A stretch of 20,371 nucleotides of DNA from Alphaproteobacteria bacterium (GCA_020441605.1 JAGRLX010000033.1:1-20371), one strand, 5' to 3'; shown: positions 7,154 to 14,159, counted from the first letter of the stretch. Numbers and translations are program-made. The notes: generated by a model from the sequence alone, not told the origin.

Positions 7154-8638
7154 ATGTCGGACTGGGGCTTGCGTGATCTCGTCGTGATAGGCGGGGGAAT
7201 CAATGGTGCCGGCATTGCGCGCGATGCCACTGGCCGCGGACTGTCGGTTCTGCTGTGCGAGAAGGACGATCTCGCTCAGGGTACCTCGTCGCGCTCCGGC
7301 AAGCTGATCCATGGCGGCCTTCGCTACCTCGAGTATTATGAGTTCCGTCTGGTCCGCGAGGCACTCATCGAGCGCGAGGTGCTGCTCAATGCCGCCCCCC
7401 ACATTGTCTGGCCCATGCGCTTTGTGCTGCCGCATTCTCCCGAACAGCGTCCAGCCTGGCTCGTGCGCCTCGGGCTCTTTCTTTATGACCATCTCGGCGG
7501 CAGGGTGCGCCTCCCGGGCTGCCGGAGAATCGATCTCCACCGGGATCCGGAGGGGGGACCGATAAAGGAGCAATATTCCAAAGCCTTTGAGTATTCTGAC
7601 TGCTGGGTTGACGACGCCCGGCTGGTGGTTCTGAACGCGGTCGACGCCCAGGCGCGCGGCGCGACGATCCTGCCGCGGACCTCGGCCGTGTCCGCCCGGC
7701 GGCTGGACGGTCTGTGGCACGTCGAGTTGCAGGGAGGCGATGGCAGCCGTCACAGCGTGAAGGCCAGGGCCCTTGTCAATGCCGCGGGCCCCTGGGTCGA
7801 GAATGTGATCAACGGCGTGGTCGGGTCCAACTCGGCGAGAAAGGTGCGGTTGGTGAAGGGTAGCCACATCATCGTTCCGAAGTTCTGGGATGGACCCCAG
7901 GCCTATCTTTTCCAGAACCACGACAAGCGGGTCATCTTCGTCAATCCCTACGAGCGGAACCTCTGCCTGATTGGGACTACGGACATTCCCTACAACGGGC
8001 GGGCGGATGATGTCGCCATCGACGGCGGCGAGATCGATTACCTTCTGGCTGCAGTCAACCGCTATACCAGGAAGCAGCTTACCCGGAATGACATCGTGCA
8101 CAGCTTCTCGGGTGTGCGGCCGCTTTATGATGACAATTCTGCCAATCCTTCCGCAGTCACCCGCGACTATGTTTTCGACATAGAGGGTCAGCCCCCGCTT
8201 CTGTCGGTGTTCGGGGGCAAGATCACGACCTATCGGAAACTCGCAGAACATGCCCTTCAGAAGCTCAAGCCGCATTTTCCAGCGATGGGTGAGGGGTGGA
8301 CGGCCAGGGCCCCACTGCCGGGAGGCGGCATGGCGGGGGCGGATTTCGACCGGTATCTGGGTGATCTGACGCGGCGCCACCCATGGCTTCCCGCCGATCT
8401 CGCCCGCCATTATGCCAGGCTCTATGGAACCCTTTCCGAGAAGATCATCAGGGAGGCGACTTCGGTAGAGGGGCTTGGTCGGCAATTCAGCGCGCTGCTC
8501 TTTGAAGCGGAGATAGATTATCTCCGGCAGCATGAGTGGGCGCAATCGGCAGAGGATATCCTCGAGCGGCGAACCAAGCATGGCCTTCAGATGACTCCCG
8601 CGCAACTGGACGAAGCGAGACGCTTCATTTCCGCCTGA
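7154..8638 (+). CDS. FAD-dependent glycerol-3-phosphate dehydrogenase family protein (GlpD/EryB-like)
   Basis: This 494-residue flavoprotein is near the length of E. coli GlpD. Enzymes of this family oxidise a polyol phosphate to a keto-phosphate and pass electrons to quinone at the inner membrane. FAD-binding features are G13-G-G15-I-N-G18, with E36 at the end of the second strand. Family motifs are SGKLIHGGLRYLE (about 48-60), VNAAGPWV (208-215), SGVRPLYDD (319-327, with R322) and GGKITTYRKLAEHAL (354-368). An AGGAT Shine-Dalgarno lies at 7146-7150, 11 bases after the previous stop. True GlpD and erythritol-4-phosphate dehydrogenase EryB are hard to separate by eye. The EryA-like kinase upstream favours a role beyond glycerol, so I leave the symbol blank. 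It is the last gene of the transport operon. Confidence 0.92.
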   Translation: MSDWGLRDLVVIGGGINGAGIARDATGRGLSVLLCEKDDLAQGTSSRSGKLIHGGLRYLEYYEFRLVREALIEREVLLNAAPHIVWPMRFVLPHSPEQRPAWLVRLGLFLYDHLGGRVRLPGCRRIDLHRDPEGGPIKEQYSKAFEYSDCWVDDARLVVLNAVDAQARGATILPRTSAVSARRLDGLWHVELQGGDGSRHSVKARALVNAAGPWVENVINGVVGSNSARKVRLVKGSHIIVPKFWDGPQAYLFQNHDKRVIFVNPYERNLCLIGTTDIPYNGRADDVAIDGGEIDYLLAAVNRYTRKQLTRNDIVHSFSGVRPLYDDNSANPSAVTRDYVFDIEGQPPLLSVFGGKITTYRKLAEHALQKLKPHFPAMGEGWTARAPLPGGGMAGADFDRYLGDLTRRHPWLPADLARHYARLYGTLSEKIIREATSVEGLGRQFSALLFEAEIDYLRQHEWAQSAEDILERRTKHGLQMTPAQLDEARRFISA

Positions 8639-8647
8639 CGCCCTTGC

Positions 8648-8703
8648 GGCGCTCCCCGGGGTGTTGTAGGTGCAACCCCACCACCCATATGGGCTCCGGC
8701 GCC
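8648..8703 (+). promoter_or_regulatory. Structured stretch upstream of the TerC gene
   Basis: This 98-base gap between the GlpD-like and TerC-like genes can fold. An outer pair GGCGC (8648-8652) with GCGCC (8699-8703) encloses CCCCGGGG (8654-8661), a GGGG..TTG/CAACCCC hairpin (about 8658-8677) and the palindrome CCCATATGGG (8684-8693). It may be a terminator remnant for the upstream operon, a 5' leader for the TerC gene, or both. I could not match it to the manganese riboswitch consensus known upstream of some TerC-family genes. Confidence 0.3.
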
Positions 8704-8736
8704 AGGCCGTGATGCGGAACTAGTCAGGATCATCAG

Positions 8737-9402
8737 ATGTGGGAGTCCCTGTTCACCGGAGAGGCCCTTTGGGCCTTTGCCCAGGTCGTGATGATTGACC
8801 TGGTGCTGGCGGGCGACAATGCCATCGTCATCGGCATGGCGGCCGCCGGACTTCCACGACAGCAGCGCAACAAGGCGATCGTCGTCGGAATCATCGCGGC
8901 GACAGTGCTGCGCATCGCATTCGCTGGAGCGGCAACGCAACTGCTTCAGATGCTCGGACTTCTGCTGATCGGCGGCATTCTGCTGCTTTGGGTGAGTTGG
9001 AAGATGTGGCGCGAGCTGACTGAATCGCGGTCCGAAAAGGAAGATGCCCTGGAGGTGATCACCGCCGAGGACGTCAATGCCGATGGCACGATCGCAGGAG
9101 CGGCACCAAGGAAGTCTTTTCGGCAGGCCGCCTGGCAGATCATCATCGCTGACGTGTCCATGTCGCTTGACAATGTGCTTGCGGTGGCCGGCGCGGCCCG
9201 CGAGCACCCGACAGTGCTCATTTTTGGCCTGATCCTCTCGATCGGCCTGATGGGAGCGGCAGCGTCATTCATCGCCAGATTGCTGCACCGCTATCACTGG
9301 ATCGCCTATGTCGGCCTTCTGATCATCCTCTATGTTGCGTTGGAGATGATTTACCGTGGAGTTCTCGAGCTCATGCCGGTCGCCGCGCAAATTGTGACCT
9401 GA
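8737..9402 (+). CDS. TerC family integral membrane protein (YjbE/YkoY type)
   Basis: This 221-residue inner-membrane protein has the two duplicated acidic motifs of the TerC/LysE-like superfamily: D21-L-V-L-A-G-D27-N28 and D139-V-S-M-S-L-D145-N146. Hydrophobic segments lie at about 12-34, 47-67, 70-90, 130-150, 160-180 and 188-208, with a charged cytoplasmic loop at about 92-128. Family members have been linked to manganese export or to metal loading of secreted enzymes (family knowledge, not shown here). AGGA at 8725-8728 precedes the ATG. It is flanked on both sides by catabolic genes, with a gap of about 100 bases each way, so it is probably not part of the catabolic pathway. It might serve metal supply. 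Confidence 0.9.
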   Translation: MWESLFTGEALWAFAQVVMIDLVLAGDNAIVIGMAAAGLPRQQRNKAIVVGIIAATVLRIAFAGAATQLLQMLGLLLIGGILLLWVSWKMWRELTESRSEKEDALEVITAEDVNADGTIAGAAPRKSFRQAAWQIIIADVSMSLDNVLAVAGAAREHPTVLIFGLILSIGLMGAAASFIARLLHRYHWIAYVGLLIILYVALEMIYRGVLELMPVAAQIVT

Positions 9403-9411
9403 CGGTTGCGC

Positions 9412-9440
9412 TTGACAGCGGGTGGGGTCTCGGGTCTATC
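9412..9440 (+). promoter_or_regulatory. Sigma-70-type promoter for the HisD-like / ThDP gene pair
   Basis: A perfect -35 hexamer TTGACA (9412-9417, preceded by C as in the rhizobial CTTGAC form) is followed by exactly 17 bases and a moderate -10, TCTATC (9435-9440). It lies 10 bases after the TerC stop and about 75 bases before the next start. The match is by eye only; it would give the downstream pair transcription independent of the upstream genes. Confidence 0.5.
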
Positions 9441-9515
9441 CCCACGCCATGTTTCCGGCACCTGTCCGCCTCTCGCCGGCAGTGCAGCGCGGTCTTTCTC
9501 GATTTGGATGTGCCC

Positions 9516-10841
9516 ATGTCAGCAGCTATCAGTTTCCATGAACTCGCCAAGATGTCCGCCGCGGAGCGCAATCGGCTTCTGCAACGAACCGAGGCGGACC
9601 TGTCGTCCTACGAGGCGAAGGTAAAGCCAATCATCGAAGCTGTCCGTCTGGAGGGCGACGTGGCCCTTGCCCGCTTTGCCAGGGAATTCGACAAGTCCCC
9701 CGTTGAAGCCGATGAGATCGCCGCCACCGCGGCGGATTTCGACGCCGCGGAACAGTCCCTGGACCCATCGGTGCGGGAGTCGCTCGCCTTTGCGGCATCC
9801 TCCATCCGCAAGTTCCACCAAGACCAGAAGCCGGAAGAAATGTGGTTTCATGAGATCCGGCCGGGCACATTTGCGGGGGATCGCATCACCCCGATCCCCT
9901 CGGTCGGCTGTTACATTCCACGCGGCAAGGGGGCATTCCCGTCTGCCGTGCTGATGACCACCATTCCAGCAAATGTCGCCGGCGTAAAGGAGATCGCCAT
10001 CGTCACGCCGCCAGGCCCTGATGGCAGGATCGACGACGCAACGCTGGTGGCGGCACGCATGTCCGGCGTGTCCAAGGTGTTCAAGGCCGGCGGAGCCCAG
10101 GGCATTGCAGCTGTTGCCTATGGTACGCGATCGGTTCCGAAATGCGCCAAGGTCGTAGGTCCTGGAAGTCCATGGGTGGCTGCGGCCAAGCGCTTGCTGT
10201 CGCACCTTCTCGATACCGGCACGCCGGCGGGTCCCAGCGAATTGATCGTCCTGGCCGATCAGACCGCCGATGGACGACTGGCCGCGCTGGATCTCATCAT
10301 CGAGTCGGAACATGGTCCCGACAGTTCCGCCTTCCTGGTGACCTGGAGCCGGCGCGTGGCCGAAGAGGCCATTGCCGCCATTCCGCAGTTCTGGTCGCAG
10401 ATGAGTGAACAGCGTATCGCCTATTCATCGGCTGTACTTTGCGGGCCCATCGGCGGGGTTGTGCTGGCGCGCGATGAAGCAGAAGCGATCGCCTTCTGCA
10501 ATGACTATGCGCCGGAGCATCTGGGTGTGCATGCCGAAGAGCCGTTCCAATACCTGGGGAGATTGGAGAATGCCGGCGAGATTCTTCTCGGCAAGCATAC
10601 CCCGCCGACGCTCGGAAACTTCGTCATCGGCGTCAACCATGTTCTGCCGACCAGTGGTTGGGCCAGGACCGGATCGCCGCTCACCGTCTTCGACTTCATG
10701 AAGCGGACATCGATCGCCTATGTCACGGGCCAGGGCTATCCCGAATTGGCCCGCCATGCCCATGTCATCGCCACCTATGAGGGCTTCGACGGCCATGCCA
10801 ACGCGGTGTCGGCGACCCGCGACGCCTTGCTGAAGCGTTAG
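9516..10841 (+). CDS. Histidinol dehydrogenase-like (HisD superfamily) dehydrogenase, probably catabolic
   Basis: This 441-residue enzyme belongs to the HisD/HpsN superfamily, zinc-dependent NAD dehydrogenases that can oxidise an alcohol to a carboxylate in two steps. ATG 9516 is preferred; a TTG at 9504 would add four residues. Family motifs: VGCYIPRGKGAFPS (130-143), AGGAQGIAAVAYGT (191-204), VGPGSPWV (214-221), TPAGPSEL (236-243), the catalytic pair E334-H335 in NDYAPEHL, and NHVLPTSGW (374-382). By alignment from memory with E. coli HisD, zinc ligands Q259 and D360 correspond to E263 and N368 here; H262 and H419 are kept as H266 and H427. That exchange and the absence of his genes argue against histidinol. 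HpsN-type sulfopropanediol dehydrogenases are the best known catabolic relatives, but substrate is open. Confidence 0.88.
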   Translation: MSAAISFHELAKMSAAERNRLLQRTEADLSSYEAKVKPIIEAVRLEGDVALARFAREFDKSPVEADEIAATAADFDAAEQSLDPSVRESLAFAASSIRKFHQDQKPEEMWFHEIRPGTFAGDRITPIPSVGCYIPRGKGAFPSAVLMTTIPANVAGVKEIAIVTPPGPDGRIDDATLVAARMSGVSKVFKAGGAQGIAAVAYGTRSVPKCAKVVGPGSPWVAAAKRLLSHLLDTGTPAGPSELIVLADQTADGRLAALDLIIESEHGPDSSAFLVTWSRRVAEEAIAAIPQFWSQMSEQRIAYSSAVLCGPIGGVVLARDEAEAIAFCNDYAPEHLGVHAEEPFQYLGRLENAGEILLGKHTPPTLGNFVIGVNHVLPTSGWARTGSPLTVFDFMKRTSIAYVTGQGYPELARHAHVIATYEGFDGHANAVSATRDALLKR

Positions 10842-10856
10842 AAAGGGAACTGCGAC

Positions 10857-12527
10857 ATGGCTCTTCGTAGTGGCGGACAGATACTTGTTGACCAACTGGC
10901 CATCCACGGAACCACGCATGTCTTCTGCGTGCCCGGAGAGAGTTACCTCGCAGTGCTGGATGCGCTCCATGACTCGCCGGTCAGGACCATCGTGTGCCGC
11001 CAGGAGGGTGGCGCGGCCTATATGGCGGAAGCCTCCGGCAAGCTGACCGGCCGGCCGGGCGTGGTCATGGTCACCCGCGGGCCTGGCGCGACCAACGCTT
11101 CTGCCGGCATACATGTCGCTTCGCAGGATTCGACTCCGATGATCATGTTCGTTGGGCAGGTGGCCCGAGACATGAAGGAACGCGAGGCCTTCCAGGAGAT
11201 CGACTACAAGGCGGTCTTCGGATCCATGACGAAATGGGTTGCTGAGATCGACCGTGCCGAACGCATTCCCGAAATCGTATCGCGCGCCTACCATGTGGCA
11301 ATGCAGGGGCGGCCGGGACCGGTCGTCATCGCGCTTCCCGAAGACATGCTGACTGACGAGGTGGAGGTTGCCGATGCCGTTCCGGCCAGCCCCGTTGCCA
11401 CGAGTCCCGGCCAGAAAGATATGGAGCGGTTTCTCCGGCGCCTGCTCGACGCGAAGCGGCCGGTGGTGCTTGCCGGCGGCTCGGGATGGGATGCCCAGGG
11501 AACGCGCGATCTCATGCAGTTCGCTGAAAATTTTTCTCTGCCGGTTGCGGTGACGTTCCGACGCCAGATGCTTGTTCCGGCCGACCATCCCAATTTCGCC
11601 GGAGATCTCGGAATCGGACCGAACCCCAAGCTCCTGCAGCGTATCGCCACGGCCGACCTCGTCATCCTGGCCGGGGGGCGGCTCTCGGAAATGCCATCGC
11701 AGAGCTACACGTTGCTTGACATTCCGGGCGATGGCTCGCGCCTGGTTCACATTCATCCGGGTGCGGAGGAGCTGAACAAGGTTTATCGCGCCGGACTTGG
11801 CATCGTGGCAAGTCCGTCGGCCTTTGCCGCGGCTGCCGCTGGCCTGTCGCGCCCGAACCAGGTCAATTGGTCTGGCACGGCCGACGAGGCTCACGCGCAA
11901 TACCTCAGCTGGAGCAACCCGGATCCGGTGAGGACAGCGGGCGCCCTGCAGATGGGGCAGGTCATGGCCCACTTGAGAGATGCAATGCCGGCCGACGCCG
12001 TGTTCTGCAACGGTGCTGGAAATTATGCAACATGGGTGCACCGGTTCTGGCCATTCAGGGCTTTTGGCTCGCAGCTTGCCCCGACGTCCGGCACGATGGG
12101 CTATGGGGTTCCCGCCGCAATTGCCGCCAAGTGTCTGATGCCTGAGCGAACCGTGATCGCCTTTGCGGGTGACGGCTGCTTCATGATGAACGGGCAGGAG
12201 TTCGCGACTGCGGTTCAATACGGCCTGCCGGTGGTGATCGTGCTCGTCGACAATGGTATGTACGGTACGATCCGCATGCATCAGGAACGCGAATACCCTG
12301 GCCGCATCTCGGCGACCACCCTCCACAATCCTGACTTTGCCGCATTGGCCCGTGCCTACGGTGGGCATGGAGAAACCGTCAGTACGACTGAGGAGTTCCC
12401 CTCCGCGCTGCAACGCGCCGTGGGCTCTGGCCGACCGTCCATCATTCATTGCCTCATCGACCCGGAAGCCATTACGCCCGCCCGCAGCCTGAGCGATATT
12501 CGCAATGCCTCCCTGAACAGGGATTGA
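10857..12527 (+). CDS. ThDP-dependent enzyme, acetolactate synthase large subunit-like
   Basis: This 556-residue protein has the three-domain layout of the acetolactate synthase/pyruvate oxidase family. The N-terminal Pyr domain (about 1-165) holds the catalytic glutamate E50 (CRQEGGAAYMAEA) and GPGATN (75-80). A central Rossmann-like domain spans about 190-330. The C-terminal PP domain holds the cofactor motif GDG (438-440) ending at N466. It should act in the cytoplasm on a 2-ketoacid or ketose, as a decarboxylase or carboligase. It lies 15 bases after the HisD-like gene with an AAAGGG Shine-Dalgarno, so the two are probably cotranscribed. No small regulatory (IlvN) subunit is nearby, which argues against amino acid biosynthesis. 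The closest specific function is not recognisable to me. Confidence 0.9.
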   Translation: MALRSGGQILVDQLAIHGTTHVFCVPGESYLAVLDALHDSPVRTIVCRQEGGAAYMAEASGKLTGRPGVVMVTRGPGATNASAGIHVASQDSTPMIMFVGQVARDMKEREAFQEIDYKAVFGSMTKWVAEIDRAERIPEIVSRAYHVAMQGRPGPVVIALPEDMLTDEVEVADAVPASPVATSPGQKDMERFLRRLLDAKRPVVLAGGSGWDAQGTRDLMQFAENFSLPVAVTFRRQMLVPADHPNFAGDLGIGPNPKLLQRIATADLVILAGGRLSEMPSQSYTLLDIPGDGSRLVHIHPGAEELNKVYRAGLGIVASPSAFAAAAAGLSRPNQVNWSGTADEAHAQYLSWSNPDPVRTAGALQMGQVMAHLRDAMPADAVFCNGAGNYATWVHRFWPFRAFGSQLAPTSGTMGYGVPAAIAAKCLMPERTVIAFAGDGCFMMNGQEFATAVQYGLPVVIVLVDNGMYGTIRMHQEREYPGRISATTLHNPDFAALARAYGGHGETVSTTEEFPSALQRAVGSGRPSIIHCLIDPEAITPARSLSDIRNASLNRD

Positions 12528-12586
12528 AGGCTGGCACCCGTCATTAAAGAGTGTCGAATGCGCATATGGGATCGGTCCGCGCATGT

Positions 12587-12604
12587 CCGTCGTTATTGCG
12601 ACGG
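12587..12604. terminator. Hairpin in the convergent gap (possible bidirectional terminator)
   Basis: A perfect 6-bp inverted repeat, CCGTCG (12587-12592) and CGACGG (12599-12604), with a TTATTG loop, lies between the convergent ThDP and regulator genes. Neither side has a clear T-tract, so its termination strength is doubtful. The rest of this 101-base gap shows nothing else recognisable. Confidence 0.4.
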
Positions 12605-12628
12605 CCATCATCGGGTTATGAGTGTCAG

Positions 12629-13654
12629 TCAGCCCTTGCGGAGAAGCATCTCGCGGGCGGTTGCTTCGTTGGTGATCAGCACGTTGCAATCGATGAGCTT
12701 GATGGCGCCCAGCAGGCACTCCACCTTTTCGTTACCCCCTGATGCGATGACCCGGGTCGGCACCCCACGTAACTGTTCGATGGGCAACGCCATGACGCGG
12801 CGGTTGACTGGATGATCGAGAAGTCGGCCCTCCCGATCATAGAAGCTGAAGAGAAGATCTCCTACTGCGCCCATGCGCATCAGTTCCAACCGCTCCTCGT
12901 CGCTGATAAGGTTGAAGCGAAACGCGGTTGATGATGGCGCCAGTGTGCCGACGCTGAGCAATGCGATGTCGAGCCGCTCGGCGCGGCGGAAGATGTCGCG
13001 CAAGCCGCAACGCTCGATGAGCGCCTCGCGCGTTTCCGGTGAGTCGACGACGGCCGGCGCTTGGAACAGAAAGCAATCGGCGCCGACCAATCGCGCAAAC
13101 TGCCAGGCAAACTCTGCCGGGTTGAACTTGCGGGCCTGAACGATACCGCCGAGCAGGGAAATGACTTGGACATTCTCCAACTCCCGTGGCGCCAGGGTCT
13201 GAAGCGATTCATAAAGCGTAGCGCCCCAGCCTACGCCAACGGTCATGTTGTCCGTCAACACGTCGGAAACATACATGCCGGCGGCGAAGCCGATCGACTT
13301 AGCGATGTTTTCGACCTGGGTCGGTTGCGGCACGACAACCGCTTCCTTGAGGGCAAAAGCCGACTTGAGTTCTTGCTCCAGCTCAAAACATTCGGCGACT
13401 TCTCCTTCGATCCAGATCTTTACCTCACGCTGCTTGATGGCCTCGTTGATATTGCGGACCACCGTGACGCGGCCGATGCCGAGCCTGTCTGCAATTTCGT
13501 TCTGCGTAAGACCCTCGACGTAATACATCCATGCGATTCGCATCCGGTTACGTGCGATGCGCCCAGCGCCTCGATCTCCCGGCGGCGGCTTGCTCTTACG
13601 CGATCCTGCTCGTTCCAGCATTTCTGTTCGATCCTTGGTCTCGGGATTCGGCAT
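12629..13654 (-). CDS. SorC/DeoR-type sugar-binding transcriptional regulator (EryD-like)
   Basis: This 341-residue regulator has an N-terminal helix-turn-helix at about 48-72 (EGLTQNEIADRLGIGRVTVVRNI) and a C-terminal sugar-phosphate-binding domain at about 85-335. Typical SorC features there are TVGVGWGATLY (about 143-153), ISLLGGI and RVIASGG. SorC-family proteins such as EryD, LsrR and SorC sense a phosphorylated sugar. ATG 13654 is the first possible start (an in-frame stop lies two codons upstream); an internal ATG at 13621 follows AAGGA and would remove 11 residues. It is divergent from the second importer and convergent with the ThDP gene. It is the only regulator in the window, and operator-like repeats lie upstream of both the binding-protein and ATPase genes of that importer. 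The inducer is probably a pathway phosphate intermediate. Confidence 0.93.
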   Translation of the reverse strand: MPNPETKDRTEMLERAGSRKSKPPPGDRGAGRIARNRMRIAWMYYVEGLTQNEIADRLGIGRVTVVRNINEAIKQREVKIWIEGEVAECFELEQELKSAFALKEAVVVPQPTQVENIAKSIGFAAGMYVSDVLTDNMTVGVGWGATLYESLQTLAPRELENVQVISLLGGIVQARKFNPAEFAWQFARLVGADCFLFQAPAVVDSPETREALIERCGLRDIFRRAERLDIALLSVGTLAPSSTAFRFNLISDEERLELMRMGAVGDLLFSFYDREGRLLDHPVNRRVMALPIEQLRGVPTRVIASGGNEKVECLLGAIKLIDCNVLITNEATAREMLLRKG

Positions 13655-13841
13655 CAGCTACGAACACCGTCGTCGACAATGAATGGATACAAAATTGAAT
13701 CTTCAGTGTTAAATGTAGCACGAATTGACGCTAATGTTACAAGTGCTTGCTTGGGGAAATTCGCCAGTGCGATGCAGATTTCACCGACCGGATGTTGCGG
13801 CGCAGCACGAAAATAGTGATCACGATGTCCAAACAGGAAAA

Positions 13842-13853
13842 CGAAACATTTGC
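13842..13853 (+). promoter_or_regulatory. Candidate SorC operator half-site
   Basis: CGAAACATTTGC here is identical, over 12 bases, to the left arm of the palindrome at 18551-18585 upstream of the second importer's ATPase gene. It overlaps a possible -35 (TTGCAT, 13850-13855), which fits repressor or activator action. A matching right arm is not present at the expected spacing, although CTTTG/CAAAG repeats (13857-13871) lie just downstream. Confidence 0.45.
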
Positions 13854-13878
13854 ATTCTTTGATACAACAAAGTATTCT
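13850..13878 (+). promoter_or_regulatory. Possible promoter of the second importer operon
   Basis: TTGCAT (13850-13855), 17 bases, then TATTCT (13873-13878) gives three and four matches to the sigma-70 hexamers in the most AT-rich part of the divergent region. It overlaps the operator-like half-site. An overlapping alternative is TTGATA (13859-13864) with TAATGT (13882-13887). The call is weak. Confidence 0.3.
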
Positions 13879-13937
13879 AATTAATGTTACGCAAGAAACT
13901 GCCTCTAACTTGGCAGGCGACGCGTTTGGGAGGACTG

Positions 13938-14021
13938 ATGGTGTTACTGCGCAATATGCGGCCAGGCTCGACCGTCCGAGCGATTGCCAAGGCCTGTCAA
14001 GCTAGGCCCACCACCAGCTGA
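13938..14021 (+). CDS. Possible 27-residue leader ORF with strong Shine-Dalgarno
   Basis: ATG 13938 follows GGGAGG (13928-13933) by four bases and opens 27 codons to a TGA at 14019-14021. The peptide starts MVLLRNMRPGST and is rich in basic residues; I do not recognise it. It sits between the possible promoter and the solute-binding protein gene, upstream of two inverted repeats, the place of a regulatory upstream ORF. The Shine-Dalgarno is the main support; chance cannot be excluded. Confidence 0.35.
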   Translation: MVLLRNMRPGSTVRAIAKACQARPTTS

Positions 14022-14044
14022 TCATCGCAGCAACAGCAGGGTGC

Positions 14045-14069
14045 GGGTGCATGCCGCAAATGTGCACCC
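14045..14069 (+). repeat. Inverted repeat in the solute-binding protein leader
   Basis: GGGTGCA (14045-14051) and TGCACCC (14063-14069) are perfect 7-bp arms around an 11-base centre that itself contains GCAAATG. The GCAAATGTG at 14056-14064 matches nine bases of the right arm of the operator palindrome near 18574. It could be an RNA hairpin, a DNA-binding site, or both. Confidence 0.5.
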
Positions 14070-14093
14070 CGGATTGAAATTCGCATGACCTGA

Positions 14094-14115
14094 AACATGT
14101 CTGGCCTGACATGTT
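14094..14115 (+). repeat. 22-bp near-perfect palindrome before the solute-binding protein gene
   Basis: AACATGTC (14094-14101) and GACATGTT (14108-14115) flank TGGCCT, whose GGCC centre is also symmetric; only one base pair, T against T, breaks the symmetry. It ends 45 bases before the start at 14160 and is downstream of any plausible promoter, so it could be an RNA stem or an operator in the leader. Confidence 0.6.
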
Positions 14116-14159
14116 GCCGGGGTTCCAGAGGACAGGCCGCTTCACATGGAGGAAAAGTG

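Larger units (their letters stand above)
13655..14159. other. 505-bp divergent regulatory region
   Basis: This gap separates the SorC regulator (-) from the second solute-binding protein gene (+). It is clearly more AT-rich than its surroundings between about 13680 and 13900. TAATGTTAC occurs twice (13732-13740 and 13882-13890), and AAATGT-type half-sites occur at about 13711, 13842 and 14056. A small ORF and two inverted repeats fill the downstream half. They are listed separately. The promoter of the regulator must lie on the minus strand just above 13654, but I see no convincing hexamers. Confidence 0.75.

Noticed and set aside
7106..8605. Minus-strand open frame of about 500 codons opposite the GlpD-like gene
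   Set aside because: It has no recognisable domains, and the opposite strand contains all the FAD-dehydrogenase motifs.
4538..8638. Firm assignment of eryA and eryB (erythritol operon)
   Set aside because: Resemblance is from memory only, other ery genes are absent from the window, and an unrelated hydroxyacid dehydrogenase is present. I kept it at family level.
8639..8736. Manganese (yybP-ykoY) riboswitch before the TerC gene
   Set aside because: I could not find the conserved loop sequences. Only generic stems can be drawn.
9867..9875. Another ACATTTGC operator-like element
   Set aside because: It lies inside the HisD-like coding sequence with no matching arm. An 8-base match in 20 kb is expected by chance often enough.
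9516..10841. Annotation as hisD, histidine biosynthesis
   Set aside because: Two zinc-ligand positions differ from HisD and there are no other his genes nearby. The context is catabolic.
10857..12527. Annotation as ilvB, acetolactate synthase
   Set aside because: No small subunit or other branched-chain amino acid genes are present. The family is functionally broad, so no symbol is given.
12551..12570. GTGTCGAAT near the convergent gap, similar to the right operator arm flank
   Set aside because: It lacks the GCAAAT core and a partner arm, and it sits at the 3' ends of two convergent genes, where an operator is unlikely.
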